A stretch of 64,000 nucleotides of DNA from positions 1 to 64,000 of the forward strand of contig JABJJN010000059.1 in assembly GCA_018660835.1 (NCBI GenBank), read 5' to 3'. This stretch comes from Gemmatimonadota bacterium. Lineage in GTDB: Bacteria > Latescibacterota > UBA2968 > UBA8231. Shown here piece by piece: positions 52,103 through 60,900 of this stretch; the stretch's first letter is position 1; each line of letters opens with the position of its first letter. The position numbers and the translations under genes were made by a program. The notes under the pieces were generated by a model. The model was given only the letters and a program-made list of their open reading frames with translations, ran no database searches and had not been told where the DNA came from.

Positions 52103-55100
52103 CAGGCCATGTGCTCGAGGACGGTGCGGATGCCGGCCATGTCGAGTCGATCCGTGAGGGCGCGCAGGTGTTCGGCCACACGCCGGGCATCATCCGACAA
52201 CTCGGCCAGCTCATCGAGGGCTTCCTTGATTTCAGTAACAGAATTCCACCGTACCGCTTCCTGCAGTCGTTCGTAGAGTGCCTCGGGCAACGCCACCGCG
52301 GGAAGGTCATCGGGTAGTGATTCTACCGGATTCTGATGTACCAAAGTTACATCCAGCAGATCGACGAGACACTCGCACAGATCCTGTCGCCGGAAGGGCT
52401 TGCCAATAAAGGCATCAAATCCCGCCGTGAGATACTCCTGACGCTCGTGCGACAGCACGGATGCTGAAACGGCGACAAAGCGCATCGACTGACGCCCATG
52501 CTCTTCAATCAGCCGTTGCATGCCCTGAATCCCGCTGATGCCCGGAAGTCGAATATCCATGAAGACAATATCGGGTTTGCTACTGCGCACGAGATCGATC
52601 CCCGCCTCCGCACTGTCACCTGTCTCCACATTCACGCCGAGGGCGCTAAGCAACTGTGATAGAACCTGGCGATTCGCCTCAACGTCATCGATGACGAGTG
52701 CCTGTACATGCTGACCCGGCGTCAGTCCGGTGATAGATGCGGCGTCAGTAGAAAAGCCTGGGCTCTGAACTGCGGGTTCCGCTGCCTGCAGGGGCACGAC
52801 GAAGTAGAATGTGGACCCTTCACCGACCCTCGATGTCAGCTGTAGCTGACCACCCATGAGGGATACATGGCGGGAAGCAATCGCCAGCCCCAAGCCGGTG
52901 CCACCACGGCCATCAACCTCGCCTGCCTGCTCGAAAGGTTCGAAGATCGCCGCCTGTTGCTCGGCATCGATTCCGGGACCTGTGTCGCTGATGGCGAATC
53001 GATACTGACCGGCGTCAATCTGCTGTAGCGACATCCCGACTTCGCCTGATGTACAGAACTTCGTTGCATTTGCGAGCAGATTGATCAGCACCTGACGCAG
53101 CTTGTTGGCGTCGCCGCGCACCCAGGCAGGCCCATCGATCAGATCAGCGCGCCACGACAGTCCCTGCTGCCGACAGCGCATCTCAAACATGGACGCGACA
53201 CCACATGCCAGCTGATGCAGATCAAAATCCTCCGGCGCCAGCTCGACACGGTCTGCCTCGATTTTTGACAGATCGAGCACGTCGTTGATCAGTGCCAGCA
53301 GATGATCACCGCTGGAGTGAATCGTGTCGACCGCCTGACGTTGAGTTGGCTTGAGCCCACGGTCACCGGAAAGCACCTGCGCGAAACCGAGAATCGCGTT
53401 CAGCGGCGTGCGGATTTCGTGACTCATGTTGGCGAGGAAACTCGACTTGGCACGGTTCGCACGTTCCGCCTCTCGTCGAGCGATCACCAGATCTCGATTG
53501 CTCTGTTCCAGGTGCAGGCGCGCCTCCTGTTCCCCCTGTAGCAGCTGTTCGCGCAGACGCGTCTCCTGCGCATGCTGCCTCCACGTACGAACGCCGAGCC
53601 CGACCGTCGTCAGCAAGAGCAACCCCATCGTCGTCCACAGGGGCACGACAATCCAGGCATTCTGCACCCACGGTAAGACAGCGCTGATCCGCATACTGGC
53701 GGGTTCCGAGTAGTTGAGATCTCGATCGATGGCCTGCACTTCGAAGGTGTACTCGCCAGGTTCCTCGGGACTCCAATCGAAGCGATTGTCCCCCGTCGGC
53801 ACGCGCCAGTGGGCATCGACCTCACGGACCCGGTAGCGGTACTGCCGTTTCTCCGGCGGCGTGCTGAACTCCACTGCACGGAACTCGATGCTGATCCGTG
53901 TACCCACTTCCAGTTGCGCCGGCCCTGCCCCCTGGGTGATGGCATCCGTACGCTGCGAGATGATCCGAACACCCGGTCGATGCCTGTCCGGCAGGTACCG
54001 GACCAGCCCTTTCTCGGTCCCGATCCAGAGATTTCCCTGGCCATCGAACCTCAGATCCAGGATCCTGTTGGAGGGCAGACCATCCTGGGTATCGAGGGAA
54101 CTCCAGGTCTGACGATCGAAGATCGCAACGCCGCCCCGGTCCGTGGCGGCGTAAAGCCGCCCATCACGGATCTCGATAGCACGGACATAGTCATTCGCCA
54201 GACCATCCCGGTGGTCGTAGTGCGCGGTGCCGTCGGCTCGATACAGATACAACCCCGCACCCGCTGTCCCACACCAGATCCCGCCACCGGCGGCCTCTGC
54301 CAGAACAGCTACCGGCTCAGGTGTGGCCAGGACCCTTTCCACCCTCTCACCGGTCCAGTGAAACAGACCCTCTGTGCTCCCAGCCCACAGTCCTGAGGAA
54401 GTGGAGAGCACGGTCCGAAAGGATCGGTCAGATACCTGTTCGAGGTTCGTGCCATCATGGCGGAAGAGTCCGGACTGTGCCGCCAGCCACAGGGTGCCAT
54501 CGTCTTCGGTCGCCAGCGCCAGGATCTGCTCATTCCATTGTCCGGGTATCGGAAACGTCATTCCATCGAATCCGAAGGTTCCCGACCTGCCGACGATGAA
54601 GAATGTATCCTGCAGACCGGGCCAGATGGAGGAAACGGCACCTGGCACGAGTTCCCTTAGTCGGCGGGTTTGCGCCGCTGGCGAAATTTTTTCGCCATCC
54701 CAGAACTCAAGACCGGCATCGGTTCCCAGCCACAGTCCTGATGAGGCAGAGTCGCTTTCCTCGACGGGATGGATCGCGTGCACCACACCTGAACGGAGAC
54801 CGTGGGCCTCAGTGATCACCTGCAGCGCCTCAGGGCGATGGGCCATCACGCCCCCCTCCGAAGCGAACCACAGCGTTCCATCTTCCGCTTCCAGCATGCC
54901 ATGCGTACCACCCGAGATATGGTCCTGCAGGTGGTCGTAGAGCACGACTTGCGAGTCGGTCACTGCCCAGATGCCTACATCAGCACTGAACCAGGTGGTG
55001 CCACTGTTTGCCGTATGGATGTCGTACACTGCATGGCGGACTTCCGGATACAGGTGTGCTCGCCCCGCCTCGAACCGCCACATGCCTTGTCGAGACCCCA

Positions 55101-56925
55101 ACCACTTGCTGCCATCGGCATTCTGCTGGAAGGCAAAGACGAACCGGTGTGGGAAACCAGGCAGTCGCTGACGCTTCAGACCCGTTCGCGTCAGCGCCCA
55201 CACACCGGACGTACTCAGCATCCACAGGGAGTCATCGGCTCCGGGCTCGAAGGCGAAGCCCCCTTCAATGTGATCGTTGAAGGTTGTGATTCGCCCCTGG
55301 TCCATGAGCGCCACACCACCCGCCGTTGCCAACCACAAACCCCCATCGGCGTTGGCACGGATGGCACCGACACTGTTATCCGGCAACCCGTCATCTGTCG
55401 TGTAGATTCGGAAGCTCTGCAACTGTGGGTCGTGTCGTACAAGACCCTTCGGTGTGCCGATCCATACGACACCGTCAGGTCTGTCGATTACGGCATCCAC
55501 ACCTGCATCGAACGTTCCAGCCCCATCGTCGATACGTTCATACACTTCGCCATCGAAGACGGACAATCCGAGTCGGGAAGGCAACCACAATCGACCATCC
55601 TCCGACTGCATGATACGATGCGGTGAGCTCGCCCCGGCGAAGTGGTACGGCGCCGGATAGGACTGCCAGGTCCCCGCCTTCATGGGGACCGAGTGAATGT
55701 CGATATCCGACGTGATCCCCGTGTCGACCTCCACGACGGAGCCGGTCTCACCGGAGCCGTGGTAGGCCCACCCTCCCGGACGCTGCGTGCGGACGCGGTA
55801 CGACCCCTGTCGCAGGTTCGCCAGCCGGTACTCACCCGAACGGTCCGTCCAGACGTTGCGCAGCGTATCTGCCACGCCCGTTGCATGGGCGGGTACCAAC
55901 TGCACGCGGGCGCGCACCCGCGGCCTGCCATCGAGGTTCAGTACCCGCCCCGCAATCCCCGCGACAGGGCCCATCGTCAGGTCCACTGACTGGCGCGTCC
56001 CCGGGCTCAGGCTTAGATCCGGCCGCCAACTTCCCCGATCGGACAGACTCGCCGACAAGTCCCCCGCCTCTGCCGCGAACAAGGCGATGCCGTACCAACC
56101 ACCTTCAACGGAGCGCGTCCCAAGATCATCGCCGTCTTCGGGATGAAAACGGACGGGCACCGCGGATCGTCCCAGACCGTCAGCGCCGCGAACAACCCCT
56201 GACAACACGGAGGGCGCCTCGCCTTGCGGAAAGTCGACAGATCTGACGTGAGCGTCCCCGATGAAGGTCCCGTGAAATCGGGAGCTGGACAGATCGCGAG
56301 CGCTGCTGTCGTCAAAGTTCCAGTAGCCGACGAGATGTTCTTCATCACCCACAAGGGGCCGTATGGTCGCAGCACGGATCTGCGACGGTGTGCGTTCCAC
56401 CGACCAGACTCTCACTTCATCGAGCCATCCCTGGAAATCCAGATTCTCCGCCCAGGGCGAGCGCCCCAGGGCGAAGTGCGCCGAGTCGCCATGAGTGCTG
56501 AAGCTGTTGGCATCCGGGTGTTCAGCTACCAACATCCCATTGAGGTAGAGTTTCATGCCGCCGGGTCCCGACACGGCGGCCATGTGGCACCAACGATCTC
56601 TGGGCAGATCGGTCGTCACCTGGGCGACCTTTGGCCGATAGTCGACGTAATTGAAGAACTTGAAGGTGGGGTCGGCGATGTTGTGGTTGATGCCCATGCC
56701 GAGCCACTCCTCACCGTAGGTGAACCACTGCGAGTAGAGCCCGTATTCCTCCCAGCGCACCCACGCCTCGATCGTTGCCTGGTCGAGGGCCGACAGTGCA
56801 CCGCGCGGCAGATCTACGAAGTCACCATCGCCATCCAGATAGAGAGCACGGTTTTGATCGGCGCCCGCAGGCGAACCGGAGGCGAACCACAAGGCGACCA
56901 GTATGAGTGAGAGGAATTGTTTCAC
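52102..56925 (-). CDS. Hybrid two-component sensor: LamG-like/propeller periplasmic sensor, histidine kinase, receiver
   Basis: 1607 residues from GTG 56925 (VKQFLSLILVALWFASGSPA signal peptide); the frame is open 135 nt upstream. Order: LamG-like lectin fold (about 25-210), carboxypeptidase-regulatory-like Ig repeats (about 245-420), a two-component-regulator beta-propeller (about 430-1000), Y_Y_Y-like domain (about 1015-1080), one TM helix (about 1086-1112), HisKA with MSHEIRTPLNA (His about 1167), HATPase (GDANKLRQVLINLLANATKF), and a receiver with VFMDIRLPG (Asp about 1456). The C-terminal 75-residue helical tail looks like an HPt but has no clear H-x-L-K-G motif. Senses an extracytoplasmic ligand. 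Confidence 0.93.
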   Translation of the reverse strand: MKQFLSLILVALWFASGSPAGADQNRALYLDGDGDFVDLPRGALSALDQATIEAWVRWEEYGLYSQWFTYGEEWLGMGINHNIADPTFKFFNYVDYRPKVAQVTTDLPRDRWCHMAAVSGPGGMKLYLNGMLVAEHPDANSFSTHGDSAHFALGRSPWAENLDFQGWLDEVRVWSVERTPSQIRAATIRPLVGDEEHLVGYWNFDDSSARDLSSSRFHGTFIGDAHVRSVDFPQGEAPSVLSGVVRGADGLGRSAVPVRFHPEDGDDLGTRSVEGGWYGIALFAAEAGDLSASLSDRGSWRPDLSLSPGTRQSVDLTMGPVAGIAGRVLNLDGRPRVRARVQLVPAHATGVADTLRNVWTDRSGEYRLANLRQGSYRVRTQRPGGWAYHGSGETGSVVEVDTGITSDIDIHSVPMKAGTWQSYPAPYHFAGASSPHRIMQSEDGRLWLPSRLGLSVFDGEVYERIDDGAGTFDAGVDAVIDRPDGVVWIGTPKGLVRHDPQLQSFRIYTTDDGLPDNSVGAIRANADGGLWLATAGGVALMDQGRITTFNDHIEGGFAFEPGADDSLWMLSTSGVWALTRTGLKRQRLPGFPHRFVFAFQQNADGSKWLGSRQGMWRFEAGRAHLYPEVRHAVYDIHTANSGTTWFSADVGIWAVTDSQVVLYDHLQDHISGGTHGMLEAEDGTLWFASEGGVMAHRPEALQVITEAHGLRSGVVHAIHPVEESDSASSGLWLGTDAGLEFWDGEKISPAAQTRRLRELVPGAVSSIWPGLQDTFFIVGRSGTFGFDGMTFPIPGQWNEQILALATEDDGTLWLAAQSGLFRHDGTNLEQVSDRSFRTVLSTSSGLWAGSTEGLFHWTGERVERVLATPEPVAVLAEAAGGGIWCGTAGAGLYLYRADGTAHYDHRDGLANDYVRAIEIRDGRLYAATDRGGVAIFDRQTWSSLDTQDGLPSNRILDLRFDGQGNLWIGTEKGLVRYLPDRHRPGVRIISQRTDAITQGAGPAQLEVGTRISIEFRAVEFSTPPEKRQYRYRVREVDAHWRVPTGDNRFDWSPEEPGEYTFEVQAIDRDLNYSEPASMRISAVLPWVQNAWIVVPLWTTMGLLLLTTVGLGVRTWRQHAQETRLREQLLQGEQEARLHLEQSNRDLVIARREAERANRAKSSFLANMSHEIRTPLNAILGFAQVLSGDRGLKPTQRQAVDTIHSSGDHLLALINDVLDLSKIEADRVELAPEDFDLHQLACGVASMFEMRCRQQGLSWRADLIDGPAWVRGDANKLRQVLINLLANATKFCTSGEVGMSLQQIDAGQYRFAISDTGPGIDAEQQAAIFEPFEQAGEVDGRGGTGLGLAIASRHVSLMGGQLQLTSRVGEGSTFYFVVPLQAAEPAVQSPGFSTDAASITGLTPGQHVQALVIDDVEANRQVLSQLLSALGVNVETGDSAEAGIDLVRSSKPDIVFMDIRLPGISGIQGMQRLIEEHGRQSMRFVAVSASVLSHERQEYLTAGFDAFIGKPFRRQDLCECLVDLLDVTLVHQNPVESLPDDLPAVALPEALYERLQEAVRWNSVTEIKEALDELAELSDDARRVAEHLRALTDRLDMAGIRTVLEHMA

Positions 56926-56983
56926 GCCGGAACAATAGACCTTGCACTCGAGCACGGCGACCTGGGAATCTGTCCCCAGGCGC

Positions 56984-59347
56984 TCAGGCGGCCGCCGCGG
57001 TCTCAGAGACCGTATCCACCACACAATCACCGCCGGCGCGCTTGGCCTGCAGCAGAGCATGGTTCAGCGATTGCAGAGCGCCTTGACCGACGTCGCGTAG
57101 ATCACCCGTCGCCAAACTATCCAGAGACGCTACGGCCGCGCTCAGGGTCAGCTTGATCTGTGCTTCAGCGCAGTCAAAGTTCGATCCGGAGATTGACAGG
57201 CGCAGTTCACCGGCTCGCTGCCGCGCCTGTTGCAGATTGGCCGGGAACAGCACCACCGCGAAGTATGTGCCATCCAGGTGTGCGAGCAGTTCTTCCCCGT
57301 GTAGCACCTGTTGCAGTCGCTGCGCGAGTTGTCGCAACACAGCATCCCCCACGTCGCGACCGTGAGTCTCGTTAATGGGACCGAAGTTGTCGCCAGACAG
57401 TAGCAGCAGACCCACGGGTTCCTGGCGACGCCGCGCCTGCTGGATCTGGTCCGGCAGCAACGCTTGCAGCAGGGACATCTTGTTCGGCAAACCCGTGAGC
57501 CTGTCGGTTCCTGCCAGCTGCGCCCAGCGCTGATTGATGCCTTGCAGTCGTTCGATCTCCCTCTCCAACGCGTCCTGATGCTCACCAGTTGGTGTGCTAC
57601 CTGCGGCAACATCACCAACGATCGCATTCTGCGTCAGCTCGAGGGAGTACTCCTGCCACATGTCATAGTACGTCCCCTTGTGATTGAGCAGGTCCTTGTG
57701 ACTGCCTTGCTCGATCAGACGCCCCTCTTCCATCACCAGGATGCGATCCACGTTGACCGCACTCGATAGCCGATGTGTTACCGAGATAAGCGTTCGCGTA
57801 CCTGCCAGCCTGTCCAGCGTGCCATTTACAGCCGCTTCGGTGCGCGGATCCAGAGCCGACGTGGCCTCGTCCAGAATGAGAATGCGTGGCTCCCGCAAAA
57901 GCGCCCGGGCCAGCGCGATCCGTTGGCGCTGGCCACCGGACAAGGGCGTGCCGCCTTCGCCTACACTCGTGTCGTAGCCATCGACAAGGTCCTCGATGAC
58001 ATCGTGCACTTCCGCCAGGCGAGCGGCGTGTTCTACCTGGACGTCGGTGGCCTCCAGTCTCCCCTGCCGAATGTTCTCGCGCACGGACATGTCGAAGAGG
58101 CAGGTGTCCTGGAAGACCGGTGCCATCTGTGCCCGCAGGGATTGTCGAGACCGTTGCTGCAGGTCACAGCCATCTATCGTGATCCGTCCGGCGTCGGCGC
58201 GGTAGAACCCTGCGAGCAGATTGAGAATCGTGCTCTTGCCAGATCCCGACCGACCAACGAAGGCGACGGATTCTCCCGCGTCGATGCAGAAGCTCACATC
58301 CTGCAGATTCGGCTTGTCGCCATCGTAGCTGAAACCGACGTGCTCGAAGCAAATCCGCTGGTTGAACGGTGCCAGTTGCGGCAGGTCGGCTCTGGCGGCT
58401 TCGTCCTCGCTCTCGTCGAGCAATTCGTCAATGCGTCGCAGGCCGACAGTGGCTTGCACCAGATCCGGGAACAGTGCCGTCAGTTGCGTCGTTGCATCAC
58501 CCACGTTGAGCAGCAGTCCGATAAAGCCGATCAGCATGCCTGCCGACAGAAAACCTTCCAGCGCCAGGAAGGCACCGACGCCGATCACGAGAAGCTGTAC
58601 GAGCAGCACACCCAGGTTGGAGGTCTTGCCGGCGAAAGAACTGAACAGCGTCGCCCACACGCTGCTGTAGTAGAGGCGGCCGATATGCTCGTGGAAGCGG
58701 CCCACCATCGCCGCCTGCAGGCCAAAGGCCTGGACGATGCGCTGGCCGCGGATGCTCTGGTGGACAAGACCGGACAGGTCTGCCTCCTGCTCTTTCTTCT
58801 GCTGGCCCGCGCGCACCGCCCGTCCACCGAAGATCTCCGGCCCCAGAGCGGCAATGGGCAACGCCACGAGAGTCACACACGCCAGGCGCCACTCGACAAA
58901 GAACAGCACGACGACGCTGGACAAGCCGAGTAGAGCAAAGAGCAGCGCCTGATACAGCGAGTTGCTCACGGCACGATCAACGGCATTCAGATCGTTGGAG
59001 AAACGCGACAGCAGATCGCCCGTCGCCGTGCGCGCGAAGAACCCATCCGACAGTCCCTGCAACCGCTGAAACATGGCGAGCCGCAGGTCGTTGACGATGG
59101 CCGACCCGAGGGATGCCGCCAGATAGCCCAACACAAGATCCGCGATGGTGACAGCGACGAAGCCGAAAGCCAGGGCGCCCAGCAGTTGCCACAGGAAGAC
59201 GCTGTCCTTGTCGGCAATCCCTCGATCAAAAATCTGCTGGTAAGCCAGGGGCAATACCAGATAGTAGCCGACCTGCACACCGACCGTGAGCACTGCGAGT
59301 AAACACTTGCCGCGGTAGGGCCACAGCATCTGTGCCAGTCTGTTCAT
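56984..59347 (-). CDS. ABC exporter fused to a degenerate GGDEF domain
   Basis: 787 residues from the ATG at MNRLAQMLWPYRGK, whose ATGA overlaps the stop of the upstream gene. ABC transmembrane domain with about six helices (1-310), then an NBD (about 330-570): Walker A GRSGSGKST, signature LSGGQRQR, Walker B ILILDEATSALD, H-loop VTHRLSS. The C-terminal 170 residues (about 615-787) form a GGDEF fold (TDRLTGLPNKMSLLQALLP, GRDVGDAVLRQLAQRLQQVL) but the active motif reads LDGTYFAVVL instead of GGDEF, so diguanylate cyclase activity is unlikely. Homodimeric exporter with a built-in regulatory or nucleotide-sensing tail. Confidence 0.93.
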   Translation of the reverse strand: MNRLAQMLWPYRGKCLLAVLTVGVQVGYYLVLPLAYQQIFDRGIADKDSVFLWQLLGALAFGFVAVTIADLVLGYLAASLGSAIVNDLRLAMFQRLQGLSDGFFARTATGDLLSRFSNDLNAVDRAVSNSLYQALLFALLGLSSVVVLFFVEWRLACVTLVALPIAALGPEIFGGRAVRAGQQKKEQEADLSGLVHQSIRGQRIVQAFGLQAAMVGRFHEHIGRLYYSSVWATLFSSFAGKTSNLGVLLVQLLVIGVGAFLALEGFLSAGMLIGFIGLLLNVGDATTQLTALFPDLVQATVGLRRIDELLDESEDEAARADLPQLAPFNQRICFEHVGFSYDGDKPNLQDVSFCIDAGESVAFVGRSGSGKSTILNLLAGFYRADAGRITIDGCDLQQRSRQSLRAQMAPVFQDTCLFDMSVRENIRQGRLEATDVQVEHAARLAEVHDVIEDLVDGYDTSVGEGGTPLSGGQRQRIALARALLREPRILILDEATSALDPRTEAAVNGTLDRLAGTRTLISVTHRLSSAVNVDRILVMEEGRLIEQGSHKDLLNHKGTYYDMWQEYSLELTQNAIVGDVAAGSTPTGEHQDALEREIERLQGINQRWAQLAGTDRLTGLPNKMSLLQALLPDQIQQARRRQEPVGLLLLSGDNFGPINETHGRDVGDAVLRQLAQRLQQVLHGEELLAHLDGTYFAVVLFPANLQQARQRAGELRLSISGSNFDCAEAQIKLTLSAAVASLDSLATGDLRDVGQGALQSLNHALLQAKRAGGDCVVDTVSETAAAA

Positions 59348-60900
59348 GCGACGCACGTACCAGGCGTCACGTGACGCCGGATCGCGGCCAATCCCCGCAG
59401 CGCCGCTTCGATGTGGGCCTGGGTATTGTCTGCCGTTACCGAGAAGCGCAGACCTCCCGCGTCGATGGGCAGCGCCGGGTAAGCTGCCGGTGTGACCAGC
59501 AGCCCGTGATCCCACGCGATCTGACATGCCTGCACGACCGCTTCAGGATGTCCGATCTCGACGAACAGCACGGGATAGTCGGTCGGATTGTCCACGGGGA
59601 AGCCGAGTTCCATGGCGCCTGCGACGAGACGGGTTGTCAGGCGATGCAGACCGGCACGGATCTGCTCGCCTTCGGCGACGTTCACCTGCAGTCCCTTCAA
59701 CCCACTAGCCAGGGTCGCCACCGGCACGGGTCCGGAGAAGATGTAGGTCGAGGCGCCCCAGCGAAGCTCTTCTTCCATGGCTGCATCGAAACAGGTGACG
59801 AAGGCCGCATGGGAGGAATAGGCTTTCGACAGACCGCTGACGTAGACGATCCGGTCCGCCGCGTAGTCGAGACCGAAGTGACACACGATGCCATTGCCCC
59901 GGTGCCCATACGGCATGTCCGGCGACGGATCCTCCCCGATAATGCCGAAGCCATGCGCGTCGTCGACGTAGATCATGGCGTCGTGTTTCCGGGCAATCTC
60001 GACGTACGCAGGCATGTCCAAATATCGCGCCGACATGGAGTACACACCGTCGACAACGATCACCTTGCGAGAACACCCTTGGTGCTGAGTCAGCTGCGCG
60101 TCCAGATCGTCCAGGTCACCATGTCGGAAGCGGGCATGTGTCGCCCCACGCGCCGCCGCCAGTTCGCAGGCCTCGTGCAGTGTGCGGTGGGCAGCCTGGT
60201 CGGCCAGCACCAGCCCCCCGGATCCCGCCAGCAGGGGCAGCACACCCAGGTGCAGCATGGCGATACTCGGAAAGACCACCGTGGAGTGCGACCCGAGCAG
60301 ATCGGCCAACCCTTCCTCAAGTTCGAAATAGGGTTCGGGTGAAGCGACGGCGCGCGTCCAGCTGGGATGCACACCCCACGTTTCCACCATGGGTTGGATG
60401 GCGGCGATGATTTCGGGATGCAGGTCAAAACCCAGGTAGTTGCAGGAAGCGAAGTCGATGATCGTTCTGCCATCGATGGTCAGATCGCGGCCGTGCTGCG
60501 CGGTGACACAACGCTGCAGCTGCGGAATCTGCCTCATCATCTGCTCTAAAGGATTCCTCGGCGTCTCCCCTGACTTCGTGTTGTGCGCCGCCCTCGTGTT
60601 AGGCGCCGCCTCCATGCCTTGTGTCGATTCGCGGTCACGTGGCTGCCGGTGAACCATGGCGACCAATTGTGTCAGTGTCGGCATCTGCGCCATCCCATCC
60701 ACAGGCAGCTGCACCGCGAAGGCATCCTCAAGTGTTGCCTGCAGGCGAAACAGTTGCAGAGAGTCGATGCCCAATTCATCAAGGGGTTGATCGAGCGCCA
60801 CCTGATCAAAGGGCAGATCGAGCAACGCACCCACCTCCTGGCGAATTCGTGTCTCTACTTGTGACGACGCTGTGTTACTGCTGGCCGTGTGTTGGCTCAT
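59344..60900 (-). CDS. Acyl-carrier-protein-fused alpha-oxoamine synthase
   Basis: 518 residues. N-terminal ACP (about 10-85) with phosphopantetheine serine in ELGIDSLQLFRL; then a PLP-dependent alpha-oxoamine synthase (about 110-515), like 8-amino-7-oxononanoate synthase and serine palmitoyltransferase. PLP lysine in YVSGLSKAYSSHAAF, with IYVDDAHGFGIIGED before it. Joins an acyl thioester to an amino acid with loss of CO2 to make an alpha-aminoketone. The fused ACP suggests loading by the neighbouring acyl-AMP ligase. ATGA overlap with both neighbours. Confidence 0.93.
   Translation of the reverse strand: MSQHTASSNTASSQVETRIRQEVGALLDLPFDQVALDQPLDELGIDSLQLFRLQATLEDAFAVQLPVDGMAQMPTLTQLVAMVHRQPRDRESTQGMEAAPNTRAAHNTKSGETPRNPLEQMMRQIPQLQRCVTAQHGRDLTIDGRTIIDFASCNYLGFDLHPEIIAAIQPMVETWGVHPSWTRAVASPEPYFELEEGLADLLGSHSTVVFPSIAMLHLGVLPLLAGSGGLVLADQAAHRTLHEACELAAARGATHARFRHGDLDDLDAQLTQHQGCSRKVIVVDGVYSMSARYLDMPAYVEIARKHDAMIYVDDAHGFGIIGEDPSPDMPYGHRGNGIVCHFGLDYAADRIVYVSGLSKAYSSHAAFVTCFDAAMEEELRWGASTYIFSGPVPVATLASGLKGLQVNVAEGEQIRAGLHRLTTRLVAGAMELGFPVDNPTDYPVLFVEIGHPEAVVQACQIAWDHGLLVTPAAYPALPIDAGGLRFSVTADNTQAHIEAALRGLAAIRRHVTPGTCVA

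Noticed and set aside
56984-59347. Active diguanylate cyclase
   Set aside because: The GGDEF motif is replaced by LDGTYF, so catalysis is unlikely.
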